From CAZPZZ01 sp964591245 (GTDB lineage Bacteria; Acidobacteriota; Vicinamibacteria; Vicinamibacterales; UBA8438): DNA of 9,660 bases. Shown in pieces: positions 1 through 7,386 of the stretch (positions within the stretch are counted from its first letter, which is position 1; each line of letters begins with the position of its first letter). Made by a program: the position numbers and the translations under genes. The stretch lies in contig CAZPZZ010000154.1 of assembly GCA_964591245.1 (NCBI GenBank), positions 1 to 9,660 of the forward strand, read 5' to 3'. A model generated the notes under the pieces. It made no database searches, was not told the origin of the DNA, and was given only the letters and a program-made list of their open reading frames with translations.

Positions 1-91
1 AACCCATGGGTGACGAGCGTGGAAAGTCGGTCCTCTTTGGTGGGTTCACGCTGGCAGAGCGTTCCGGCTGACGCGGAGTCGTGTGGACCGA

Positions 92-268
92 TCAGGAACG
101 GTGACGTAGCGCTTCTTCCCTAGAAGCAGCAACCCCACACGCTCTCACATCGTTGATATGGTCAAATTCGATTTTCTCTTTCGCCCCACACTCGACACAT
201 CGCCCCTCGTCTCGTCTCCATACCGCGGGCCGCACTGCTTTGGGTATGTGCCTCCGAGGGTTCTCCAT
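92..268 (-). pseudogene. HNH endonuclease remnant, truncated
   Basis: The 58-residue reading frame from ATG 268 begins like a typical small HNH nuclease: an IPKAVRPAVWRRD segment, then CVECG (the first metal-binding or structural cysteine pair), then EFDHI, which carries the first H of the HNH motif. In the family the next part reads roughly P-x-S-x-GG-x4-N-L-x-x-LC-x-x-CN. None of that is present here. After DHI the frame runs into about 20 unrelated residues and stops at 92-94, and neither other frame restores the missing half. It is therefore probably a decayed, non-functional nuclease gene. It lies just after the terminator of the DUF1552 operon. Opening the frame further upstream (ATG 355) would overlap that terminator, so 268 is the better start, although its ribosome site is weak. 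Confidence 0.6.
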
Positions 269-326
269 GGAGCCCGTTTCTTGCCACCAACGCCCCGACG
301 GACAGGCTGGTACCATCGACGACGAG

Positions 327-350
327 ATAAAGAGGCCCCTGCACAGGGGC
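327..350 (-). terminator. Intrinsic terminator of the ankyrin-DUF1592-DUF1552 operon
   Basis: On the minus strand the sequence reads GCCCCTG-TG-CAGGGGC (335-350), a perfect 7-bp GC-rich stem, followed directly by CTCTTTAT. It begins 27 nt after the DUF1552 stop codon. The stem is strong and the U-rich tail moderate, so a factor-independent terminator is likely. Confidence 0.7.
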
Positions 351-377
351 GCCACGGAGGCTCAAGCACCCCGCGAG

Positions 378-1691
378 CTACAGCAGCGTGTCGAGCTCCA
401 GCTTGCCGCGGCTGTTCCCGAGCTGCTCGATCGGAACATCCATCCTGTCTGCGAGCGAGAGCAACAGGTTCGCGGCAGGATCGCCCTTGAACATCAGGTG
501 ACGGCCGCCGGGGACGAGGTCTTTTCCACCCACGAGCATCAGCGGCAGGTTCGTGTGATCGTGCGTGTTGCCTTCGCTCATTCCGGCGCCATACAGCATC
601 ACGGTGTGGTCGAACAGCGAGCCGTCGCCGTCCGGCGTGGAGCGCAGCTTTTCCAGATACGACGCAAACACGCTCATGTGATACGTATTGAGCTTCGTGA
701 TCTTCTCAACCTGGCCCGGGATGTTCTGGTGGTGCGAGAGCGGATGGTGCGCTTCGTAGATGTCGATCTCGGGGTACGTCCGAGCGCTGAATTCGCGGCC
801 CAGCATGAAGGTCGTCACGCGTGTCAGATCGCTCTGAAATGCCAGCGCCTGCAGGTCGAACATGAGCCCGGCATGCTCGTCGAACCTCTGCGGGATACCA
901 TCGGGCTGCGAGACGACCGGGAGCTCGCGCCCGCTTTGCTCTGTGGCGCGCTGAATCCGGCGCTCGACGTCTCGAACCGAGTCCAGGTATTCGACGACCC
1001 GCCGGCGGTCGCCCTCGCCAAGGCCGCGTTGCAAGTCCGCAGCGGTGGCCGTGACCGAATCGAGGATACTGCGATCGAACTGGAGCCGTTCCCGGCGCAC
1101 CGCGGGATCGGTCGTTCCACTGTCACCAAACAGTCGTTCGAAGACGACGCGGGGATCGTTTTCCATCGGGAGCAGCACCGTCGATGACCGCCACGAGATG
1201 GTGTTGCTCAGCGCGCAGCTATGCCCGTCGCAGGTACCGGTGTTATCGCGCGGATCGATCGAAACTTCGAGCGACGCCAGCTGCGTCTCCTTTCCGGTCT
1301 CCGCCGCGATGAGTTGATCGATCGACGGCCCGGCAGCCGAATCGCCGGTGCCCACCTTAATGCCGGTCAGGAACTCCGTAGAGGCGCCAGTATGCCCGAA
1401 ACCACCGGCGCCATTGAGGCCCGACACGAGTAGCATCTGTTCCTGAAATGGCGCCATCGGCTGCAAGATGGGTGTCAGATCGAATGCGGCCCCGGTTGCT
1501 TTCGGCGTCCATGCTGCCATCGTCAGGCCGTTCGGGACGTACACGACACCGAAACGCTTCACCGGTTTCGCGGCGGTCTTTACCGTCGCAGTGAGCGCCG
1601 GAACCATGGCGTCCAGTAGAGGGAGCGCCACGGCGGTGCCGACGCCCCGCAGGAACGTACGTCGTGGCATCGAAAGCTTCGAGATATACAT
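378..1691 (-). CDS. DUF1552 (HXXSHH motif) exported protein
   Basis: This is a 437-residue protein. The N-terminus has a twin-arginine type signal: RR at residues 10-11 in PRRTFLRG, then a hydrophobic stretch (GTAVALPLLDAMVP). The family hallmark HPLSHH is at residues 316-321. A second conserved block, GNTHDHTNLPLMLVGG, lies near residues 374-389, and GHTGASTEFLTG near 99-110; their histidines are plausible metal ligands. The length is normal for DUF1552 (PF07586), which has no established biochemical activity. The family is encoded next to DUF1592-type cytochrome-like proteins in Acidobacteriota, Myxococcota, Planctomycetota and Verrucomicrobiota. The start at 1691 is supported by AAAGGAG about 10 nt upstream. 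It is the last gene of the operon, 27 nt after the DUF1592 gene and followed by a terminator. Tat export suggests that it folds, perhaps with a cofactor, before leaving the cytoplasm; that is inference. Confidence 0.95.
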   Translation of the reverse strand: MYISKLSMPRRTFLRGVGTAVALPLLDAMVPALTATVKTAAKPVKRFGVVYVPNGLTMAAWTPKATGAAFDLTPILQPMAPFQEQMLLVSGLNGAGGFGHTGASTEFLTGIKVGTGDSAAGPSIDQLIAAETGKETQLASLEVSIDPRDNTGTCDGHSCALSNTISWRSSTVLLPMENDPRVVFERLFGDSGTTDPAVRRERLQFDRSILDSVTATAADLQRGLGEGDRRRVVEYLDSVRDVERRIQRATEQSGRELPVVSQPDGIPQRFDEHAGLMFDLQALAFQSDLTRVTTFMLGREFSARTYPEIDIYEAHHPLSHHQNIPGQVEKITKLNTYHMSVFASYLEKLRSTPDGDGSLFDHTVMLYGAGMSEGNTHDHTNLPLMLVGGKDLVPGGRHLMFKGDPAANLLLSLADRMDVPIEQLGNSRGKLELDTLL

Positions 1692-1718
1692 GACCGTGTT
1701 TCTCCTTTCGAGTTGCTC

Positions 1719-4241
1719 CTACCGAACCGCGCCGCCGGCCGAGGGCGTCGCTGCCGCCACTCTTGCCTCTTCGGTGGCCCGTACCGTCCGCATGCCGAAT
1801 GGCGTGCTCGTCACGATGCCCGTGATGATGGACGACCACCGGTAGTCGGCGGACGCCGCCTGTTGCCGGATCTTCCTGACCGTCGGCAAATCAAAGACTT
1901 CGAGCTCGCGCCCCAGCGCGTACGCCAAGAGCTTTTCAATGAACGTCTCCGCGAACGCTTCGCGGTGGCCGAGAATGAATGCCCGCAGTCCTCCCAGCCC
2001 TTCGAACTCCCCGCCGGTCGGAAATGAGCCGCTCGCATCCACCGGGGCGCCGGCCTCGGTCACGCTCCGGAACGCGCCGATGCCGTCGAAGTGTTCGAGC
2101 GCGAACCCGAGGGGATCCATCTGCGAGTGACACGTTGCGCACACCGGGTTCTCCCGGTGCCGTTCGAGCCGCTCGCGCACAGACGCCGGCTGGCCTCCTT
2201 CACCCCTGTCTGGCAGACCGGGGACGTCAGGCGGCGGGGGCGGGGGCGGACTCCCCAGGATGTTCTCAAGCAGCCACTTGCCGCGCACGACCGGCGACGT
2301 GCGCGTCGGATAGGATGTGAGCGTCAGAATGCTACCCTGCCCGAGCAACCCGCCACGGTCCGTGTCTTCGGAAAACGTGACACGCCGGAACTGTTCGCCG
2401 TAGACGTGTGGGATCCCGTAGTGTCGTGCCAGCCGCCCGTTGATGAACGAATAGTCTGCCGTCAGCAGCTCGATCAGGCTCCGGTCCTCCCGCATGTTGG
2501 ATTCGACGAACAGCTCGGTCTCCCGCCGGAGCGAGCGGCGCAGCAACTCGTCGAACTCCGGGAACGCCCGGGTGTTCGGTGCGACGTTGGCGATGTTGCG
2601 CAGCTGCAACCACTGGCCGGCGAAGTTCTCCACGAGCGCGCTCGCCCGTGGGTCGGCCACCATCCGTTGCACTTGCTGCGCGAGCGTGGCCGGTTCGTGC
2701 AACCGTTCGCGCGCGGCCAGATCAAGGAGCTCGTCGTCAGGAATGCTGCTCCAGAGGAAGAACGAGAGCCTCGACGCGAGCTCCAAATCGCTCAGCCGGT
2801 ACGCCGTGCCCGACCCGAGTACCTCCGGATCCTGTTCGATGCGGAACAGGAAGTTCGGATCGGTGAGGACGCGTTCGAGCGCCAGCTCGATGCCCGTATC
2901 GAAGCTCTTGCCACGGCCCGCCTCGAAGAACCCGACGAGCGTATCCACCTCGGCGTCGGTGACGGGCCGGCGGTAGGCACGCCGCGCCACCTGCGACAGA
3001 ATCTCTCGCGCGCAGGCGACCTCGTCGTTGGCGCCCACCGGCCGGCAGGCGAACAACCGTAGACGACTCGGCGTCTCCGACACGCCCGAGGTGTCATACG
3101 GACCGTCAATCTTTATGTTCTCGACCGCCGGATTGCCGTACGGGTTGTCCCAAGTCAGGGTGTTCGAATTCACTGTTTTGGGTCGCTGACGGATACCTTC
3201 CGGCGCAGTCGTCCGCGATACAAACGACACGCCCACGACACGAGCGCCGGCCTCGACGGGTACCCGTACCCGCACGTTGTCGTCGTACGTCGTCACGTAT
3301 TCCGCCCACTCTGACGATCCCGGAAGGTTGCCGGCAAAGCCAAGCGGCGCGGGGGTGCCCCTGTCCTCACCCCCGACGGTGAACAGGCCGACGCGCGCGC
3401 CGTCGATGCGGATGTCGATCTGGTGCGGTTCGGCAGATCCCAGAATGTAGTCGTAGCCGTTCCGCCGAAGCCTCACCATGATCTCGTATGTGGCGTCCAC
3501 GGGGAAGGTGTGACGAACCGCCAGGCCACCACGCGACCCGAACGGCAGCTCGTCACTTGCGTTGGTCCAATCCTCGTCGACCTCGTACGGAAAAGCCTGG
3601 TATGTGTGGCGCGACGTACCGCCGCTCGCAACCCCGACGGCGGCCCGGCTGATCTTCTTCGCAGCCGAGAGATAACGCTCGATGAGCGTCGGCGACACGG
3701 ACAACATGCTCGCCATGTTGTCGAAACCGTGGCGGCCGCTGTCGTCCGCCGGCAACAGCGAGGTGACGTCGACGTCGACCAGCAAGAGGTCGCGGATGGC
3801 GTTCTTGTACTCGGCGCGATTCAGCCGGTGAAAAGCGTCGACCCGCCCCGGATTGGGGTTCGCGGCCGCGGCCTGATCGATCTCCGTCTTCAGAAACGAG
3901 ACAAGTGCCTGGGTCGCAGCAGCGTCGGGTCGCGGCCGGCCGGGCGGCGGCATCGCGTTGAGGCGCAGTTTCCGGATCACACGTTCCCAGACCTCGGGCT
4001 CAGCGCCCGCCTTGGCCACGTCGGCCGTATCGAGCGCCAGCCCGGCTGTGAGCGAACGCTCGTTGTGACAGCCCACGCAATACCGATCGAGCAGGGCGCG
4101 CTGGTCCTCTGCCGCCGCGGCGCTCTCAGCGGCGGTCGAGCCCGCCGCGCGAATGCGTCCACCGGGCAGCGGGCTCAACAGGCAACCGGCGGCCGTGACG
4201 ACGACAAGGGATCTCTTCCAGACCATGGCTCTCCTCGTCAT
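1719..4241 (-). CDS. DUF1592-family exported protein with two c-type heme motifs
   Basis: The protein has 840 residues from ATG 4241. A Sec-type signal (basic MTRRAMVWKR, then SLVVVTAAGCLL) precedes a planctomycete-type cytochrome c module with CVGCH at 55-59 and a possible distal ligand Met97 in NAMPPPG. The order then follows the family: DUF1587 (about 137-200, RLNRAEYKNAIRDLL), a beta-rich insertion of sugar-binding-module look (about 225-370), DUF1595 (about 395-465), DUF1592 (about 479-607), DUF1588 (about 626-720) and DUF1585 (about 745-820). A second heme motif, CATCH, lies at 701-705 inside DUF1588, just after a run of seven prolines near 662-668. Two CxxCH sites imply a diheme periplasmic or surface electron-transfer protein; the enzymatic activity of the family is unknown. 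The annotated-looking GTG at 4262 would put the start inside the ankyrin gene. ATG 4241 has AAGGAG at good spacing and is preferred. The stop is TAG. Confidence 0.95.
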   Translation of the reverse strand: MTRRAMVWKRSLVVVTAAGCLLSPLPGGRIRAAGSTAAESAAAAEDQRALLDRYCVGCHNERSLTAGLALDTADVAKAGAEPEVWERVIRKLRLNAMPPPGRPRPDAAATQALVSFLKTEIDQAAAANPNPGRVDAFHRLNRAEYKNAIRDLLLVDVDVTSLLPADDSGRHGFDNMASMLSVSPTLIERYLSAAKKISRAAVGVASGGTSRHTYQAFPYEVDEDWTNASDELPFGSRGGLAVRHTFPVDATYEIMVRLRRNGYDYILGSAEPHQIDIRIDGARVGLFTVGGEDRGTPAPLGFAGNLPGSSEWAEYVTTYDDNVRVRVPVEAGARVVGVSFVSRTTAPEGIRQRPKTVNSNTLTWDNPYGNPAVENIKIDGPYDTSGVSETPSRLRLFACRPVGANDEVACAREILSQVARRAYRRPVTDAEVDTLVGFFEAGRGKSFDTGIELALERVLTDPNFLFRIEQDPEVLGSGTAYRLSDLELASRLSFFLWSSIPDDELLDLAARERLHEPATLAQQVQRMVADPRASALVENFAGQWLQLRNIANVAPNTRAFPEFDELLRRSLRRETELFVESNMREDRSLIELLTADYSFINGRLARHYGIPHVYGEQFRRVTFSEDTDRGGLLGQGSILTLTSYPTRTSPVVRGKWLLENILGSPPPPPPPDVPGLPDRGEGGQPASVRERLERHRENPVCATCHSQMDPLGFALEHFDGIGAFRSVTEAGAPVDASGSFPTGGEFEGLGGLRAFILGHREAFAETFIEKLLAYALGRELEVFDLPTVRKIRQQAASADYRWSSIITGIVTSTPFGMRTVRATEEARVAAATPSAGGAVR

Positions 4242-4248
4242 GATGAGG

Positions 4249-5739
4249 TCACTCCTTCGCACCGAGGCTGCGAAGGACGTCCGCGATCTTCGGCCCGTCG
4301 TCGACCATCTCCATGCCTTGCGCCACGACCACGGCGCCGGGGGCCGGCGGGAGCGGGCGCCGCGCCAGTGCCACCGGCGTGTCGCCGAACTGGTTCTTCA
4401 CGTCCAAGTGAGCACCCTGCTCCGCCAGGAACCGGATGACGCCCTCGAAGCGTTTCTGCGCGGCCACGTGCATCGCGCTATTGCCCGACTGATCCGCACC
4501 GTTCACGTCCGCGCCAAGCTCGACCACCACCTTCACAGCCGCCAGCGCCCGCTGGTCAAGCACGCGCGGACTCGGTTGCCCGACGCCGCCTGTCTGGGCA
4601 GTCCTGAAATGCTGCTCCCCACGGGCGGCCACCGCAAGCGGTGGCGAACCGTCAGGCAGTCCAATCGACGTGTCGGCGCCTGCCGCGGCGAATGCACGCA
4701 TGAACGCCGCTTCACCGTCTCTGGCGGCCAGCATGAACGGCGTCGCGCCGATCAACTTCCGGTCGAAGGCGTAGTCGTCCAGCGACCGCCTCGCCTGGGT
4801 TGCGCGAGTCAGCCGAACATTCACGTCCGCGCCGTGCGCCATGAGCGACTCGGCCAGGTTCAGCTCGCCCCGCAGCACGGTCGCGTGCAGGGGCGCGTAC
4901 CCACCGCCGGCGGCGTTCAGATCGGCTCCGTGCTCGATGAGCAGCTGCGCGACCGCTGATTGGCCGCTGAGCGCCGCGACAGCCAGGGCGGTCGACCCGT
5001 CTGCGCCGGTGTCGTTCACGTTGGCGCCAGCAGCCAGCAGGGATTCTGCTGACTCGACGTTGCCCTCCCGGGCAGCGAACAAGAACGGTGTGAACCCACC
5101 GTAGTCCACCCACGCGATCCCCCGAGCATCCCCGTTGTAGTCGGAGCAGCACAGCTGCACCAACCGCTTGGAGGCTACGGTCTTCGCATGAAGGTCCGCG
5201 CCAGCATCGATGAGCAGCTTGGCCGCCAGCGGTTGCCGCTCTGAAACTGCCCACATCAGCGCGGTTTGCCCCCGAGCTGCCTCCTTCGCGTTGACGTCAG
5301 CGCCGTGGGCGATCAGCAGGTTGATCGCCTCGAGGTTGCCCATGCGTGCCGCGATCATCAGCGGCGTTTCACCCGTGGGCGGCACGAGATTCGGATTGGC
5401 GCCCGCCGTGAGCAATGCTTCAACGGTGGTTGTGCCGCGAACGCTCGCCGCGACCCACAGCGGCGTGACGCCCAGATCGTTGGTGGCATCCACGGCTGCG
5501 TGTGACCGGATCAGTAGCTGAATAAGCTCCACCCGACCCCGGTAGGCGGCCCAGTGAAGGGCTGTTGCCCCGTCGGCGGCACGCGCGTTCACATCCAGCC
5601 CCTGCTCCACCAGCGCGCGGACGGCCTCGACGTCCGATCGCTTCGCGGCGTCAATCAATCGAAGCTCCGCGCCGACCGCACCCAGACTGACGGCCGACAG
5701 CACGATTGCAACGACGCTCACCACGCGTTTCGTGTGCAT
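4249..5739 (-). CDS. Secreted ankyrin-repeat protein
   Basis: This 496-residue protein starts with a Sec signal peptide (MHTKRVVSVVAIVLSAVSLG, probable cleavage after AVGA near residue 24). About eleven ankyrin repeats follow, recognisable by repeated G-x-T-[AP]-L-x-x-A-A and LL-x-x-GAD-x-N units, for example near residues 56-88, 89-122, 123-155, 215-247, 248-279, 330-362 and 417-450. Two repeats are separated by longer loops: 188-214, which holds LVQLCCSDYNG with adjacent cysteines, and 309-329. The C-terminus (about 460-496) leaves the repeat pattern with a proline-rich turn. Ankyrin solenoids bind other proteins; here export would place the binding surface in the periplasm or outside. It is first in the operon, with GGGAGGT 6 nt upstream of the ATG. 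Its role with the DUF1592/DUF1552 pair is inferred from gene order, not from any catalytic motif. Confidence 0.94.
   Translation of the reverse strand: MHTKRVVSVVAIVLSAVSLGAVGAELRLIDAAKRSDVEAVRALVEQGLDVNARAADGATALHWAAYRGRVELIQLLIRSHAAVDATNDLGVTPLWVAASVRGTTTVEALLTAGANPNLVPPTGETPLMIAARMGNLEAINLLIAHGADVNAKEAARGQTALMWAVSERQPLAAKLLIDAGADLHAKTVASKRLVQLCCSDYNGDARGIAWVDYGGFTPFLFAAREGNVESAESLLAAGANVNDTGADGSTALAVAALSGQSAVAQLLIEHGADLNAAGGGYAPLHATVLRGELNLAESLMAHGADVNVRLTRATQARRSLDDYAFDRKLIGATPFMLAARDGEAAFMRAFAAAGADTSIGLPDGSPPLAVAARGEQHFRTAQTGGVGQPSPRVLDQRALAAVKVVVELGADVNGADQSGNSAMHVAAQKRFEGVIRFLAEQGAHLDVKNQFGDTPVALARRPLPPAPGAVVVAQGMEMVDDGPKIADVLRSLGAKE
4252..4257 (-). promoter_or_regulatory. Shine-Dalgarno setting the DUF1592 start
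   Basis: AAGGAG lies inside the last two codons (AAG GAG) of the ankyrin gene, directly before its TGA at 4251-4249, and ATG 4241 follows 10 nt after the motif. Ribosomes finishing the ankyrin gene would therefore sit next to the following start, which points to coupled translation. It also argues against GTG 4262, which lies upstream of this motif. Confidence 0.75.
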
Positions 5740-5805
5740 TGTCGTACCTCCCTCGTGGCAGCAGCGCAGGAAAGGTCAGCTGTACCCTGAATTTCGCTAC
5801 CGATA

Positions 5806-5834
5806 CGCATAGTTAACAACGAAGGATCGCGCAA
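5806..5834 (-). promoter_or_regulatory. Candidate promoter of the ankyrin operon
   Basis: On the minus strand TTGCGC (5834-5829) and TATGCG (5811-5806) are separated by 17 nt, a permitted sigma70-like arrangement. It lies 66-95 nt upstream of the ankyrin start. Both boxes match the consensus only partly, so this is a weak call. Confidence 0.25.
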
Positions 5835-6048
5835 TTCGGTGCCCGGTGGCAAGTTCTTGGCGGCGGAAGGCTCTGTCAAGCTGCCAAGGCCACGGCGGAC
5901 AGCCTTCGATGGGTTCTGTCAACTTACCGACCGCGGCCCGCCCCTCGGGCAACGCGAGGAGTACGGCCTGCGGGTCAGGCGATGCATGTCACCCTGTCCC
6001 ATTCGGTGAATGCCTGAGACCGGAGGAGATCTGCCAATTTGTCGAACA

Positions 6049-6072
6049 GTCAGCACCACCAATCGTGCTGAC
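6049..6072. repeat. Perfect 8-bp hairpin
   Basis: GTCAGCAC (6049-6056) and GTGCTGAC (6065-6072) are perfect complements around an 8-nt loop. Neither side has a U-rich run, so it could be an operator, an RNA hairpin or chance. Confidence 0.45.
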
Positions 6073-6128
6073 AATCGGTCGCTAAACTCGGTTCACTGAG
6101 GACGAGGCTCACGCGGGTGCGCGGCGTT

Positions 6129-6148
6129 CCATGTCCAGCCAGACATGG
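6129..6148. repeat. Perfect 7-bp hairpin
   Basis: CCATGTC (6129-6135) and GACATGG (6142-6148) pair around a 6-nt loop. It lies 116 nt beyond the DUF350 stop and lacks a terminator-like tail. Confidence 0.4.
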
Positions 6149-6264
6149 CTCGAGTAGCTTCTATCAGGCGGTTCGGTCGAGTGTGGAGCCGTGTGGGTTG
6201 GAGGATATCGTCGAAGTGGGTCCCTCGAATCGACCATCGGGTGTCCTCGACCGAGCGGCTCCCC

Positions 6265-6489
6265 TCAGTTCAGCCCCATCCCGATCACGAGTCCCATCGC
6301 GATCCCGACGGCCACGAAGATCGAACCCACCACGATGCCAACGGCAACATTGCCCTTGGCCAACTCGTCGTGCGCATCGAACGGGGTGAGCCGGTTGAAC
6401 ACCCGGAACGCCACTGCCATGGACACGATGGCGAGTGCAGCCCCCAGCATGGCGTAGGCGACGTTGAGCAGGATGATCGTCAGTTCCAT
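6265..6489 (-). CDS. Small DUF350-family membrane protein
   Basis: The product has 74 residues: a first membrane helix (about 5-28), a loop with FNRLTPFDAHDELAKGN (about 31-47), then a glycine-rich second helix (about 48-72, AVGIVVGSIFVAVGIAMG). The loop signature LTPFD...ELA-GN-AVGIV is what marks DUF350 (PF03994), a family of inner-membrane proteins without a firmly assigned role. Many members have two such units in tandem; this one has a single unit. Its ATG overlaps the transglycosylase TAA by one base (TAATG, 6487-6491), so translation is probably coupled and the two proteins may act at the same membrane site. A longer reading with the start far upstream (6765) would run through the transglycosylase gene out of frame and is not credible. 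Confidence 0.88.
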   Translation of the reverse strand: MELTIILLNVAYAMLGAALAIVSMAVAFRVFNRLTPFDAHDELAKGNVAVGIVVGSIFVAVGIAMGLVIGMGLN

Positions 6490-7244
6490 TACCGCAGCAC
6501 CTGCTTGATGCCGAAGATGCGGTCGATGTACATGAGCGTTTCGCTGCTGCGACGTCCCGTGACTTCCGGTAACCCTTGGGTGATCGACTCCCACACGGTG
6601 CCGTCCAACCCAAGCTCCACCGCGACGGCACGCGCCCGGCGGATGCTCGACCGTCCAGCGTTGTAGGACCCGAACATGAACTTCAGCTGCTCGATGAGCG
6701 GCTGAACCGCCTCCCACGCCACGAAGTTCTGCCGGTTGTACCAGATCCCCGCCGCGATGTTCCATCGTGGATGGTTGATGCGGCCTCTGATGGCCGGGTT
6801 CCGACGACGAATCTCCTCAAAAGTGGGCGGCATGATCTGCATTACACCGACGGCTCCACTCGGAGACCGTGCGTCCTCGTCGAGGGTGGACTCGGCCAGC
6901 GCCTGAGCCTTGAAATAATACCAGTCGAACCCGACACCGAAGAACCGCTTACTGTACTTAGAGAAATACTGGTCGTAGGTGGTCACCCGATTGTAGCGGG
7001 CGAACGCGTCCAGAGCATCCGGTGCAGCGGCACGTTGTTGACCTGGCACACTCGCCACCGACATCGTCGCACGAACCCCGCGGGCCGCCACGTCAGACCA
7101 ACGATGCCGGCCGAGGTTGAACTGCGCCCCGGCGTCTCCCGCCTCAGCACGCGTACGCAGCGCATCGATCTCCGGCGTCTGCGCCTGGACCTGTGCACAG
7201 GCTATGAATGCAACGAGTAACGCGGCGACTGTGAACTTCCGCAT
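6489..7244 (-). CDS. Exported lytic transglycosylase (SLT domain)
   Basis: The protein has 251 residues and should cleave the MurNAc-GlcNAc bond of peptidoglycan in the periplasm, leaving anhydro-muropeptides. A signal peptide covers about residues 1-21 (KFTVAALLVAFIACAQVQA). Residues 26-47 (LRTRAEAGDAGAQFNLGRHR) look like the first half of a Sel1 repeat that is then lost. The SLT domain runs from about 100 to 225, with the catalytic Glu at 118 in AQALAEST, the family motif GVMQIMP at 133-139, NIAAGIWY near 162-169 and SYNAG at 193-197. There is no lipobox at the signal cleavage site, so it is likely periplasmic and soluble. ATG 7244 is preceded by GAGGT about 9 nt upstream. It is the first gene of a two-gene unit with the DUF350 gene. 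The family assignment is secure; the subfamily is not. Confidence 0.92.
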   Translation of the reverse strand: MRKFTVAALLVAFIACAQVQAQTPEIDALRTRAEAGDAGAQFNLGRHRWSDVAARGVRATMSVASVPGQQRAAAPDALDAFARYNRVTTYDQYFSKYSKRFFGVGFDWYYFKAQALAESTLDEDARSPSGAVGVMQIMPPTFEEIRRRNPAIRGRINHPRWNIAAGIWYNRQNFVAWEAVQPLIEQLKFMFGSYNAGRSSIRRARAVAVELGLDGTVWESITQGLPEVTGRRSSETLMYIDRIFGIKQVLR

Positions 7245-7317
7245 CGTAGGCCTACCTCAGAACGACGATGTGACGAAGGTGCCGATCCGACCCCTGGGGG
7301 TAAGCGATTCACCGTAA

Positions 7318-7386
7318 TTAGCGCGGGTGCGCCTCGCCCCACTCTCGGATCAGACGTTCGGCTTCGGCTAACTTATTTGGGATCAT
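7318..7386 (-). CDS. Possible 22-residue peptide coupled to the SnoaL-like gene
   Basis: An ATG at 7386 shares its A with the TGA of the SnoaL-like gene (TGATG) and opens 22 codons to a TAA at 7320-7318. The product begins MIPNKLAEAERLIREW and is charged and probably helical, with leucine, isoleucine and tryptophan spaced as in an amphipathic helix. No separate Shine-Dalgarno is seen, as would be the case for re-initiation. No family is recognised. It may be a true small peptide, a remnant of a larger gene, or chance. Confidence 0.3.
   Translation of the reverse strand: MIPNKLAEAERLIREWGEAHPR

Larger units (their letters stand above)
5740..6264. other. Gene-free spacer between the DUF350 gene and the ankyrin operon
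   Basis: No reading frame here resembles a protein on either strand. What it holds: the leader and candidate promoter of the ankyrin operon (to about 5834); an imperfect inverted repeat, 5866-5877 with 5898-5907 (GAAGGC..TGTC / GACAGCCTTC, two bases bulged); two copies of TCTGTCAA (5872-5879 and 5915-5922) 43 bp apart; and two perfect hairpins at 6049-6072 and 6129-6148. No T-rich tail follows the hairpins, so a terminator for the DUF350 gene is not evident. Confidence 0.6.

Noticed and set aside
153..1187. 344-codon plus-strand frame opposite the DUF1552 gene
   Set aside because: It mirrors the codons of a GC-rich real gene on the other strand, resembles no family and overlaps a terminator. 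The long plus-strand frames at 2091-3062, 3423-4439 and 4153-4959 are rejected for the same reason.
4239..4262. GTG at 4262 as the start of the DUF1592 gene
   Set aside because: It lies upstream of the AAGGAG motif and inside the ankyrin gene; ATG 4241 has the proper spacing.
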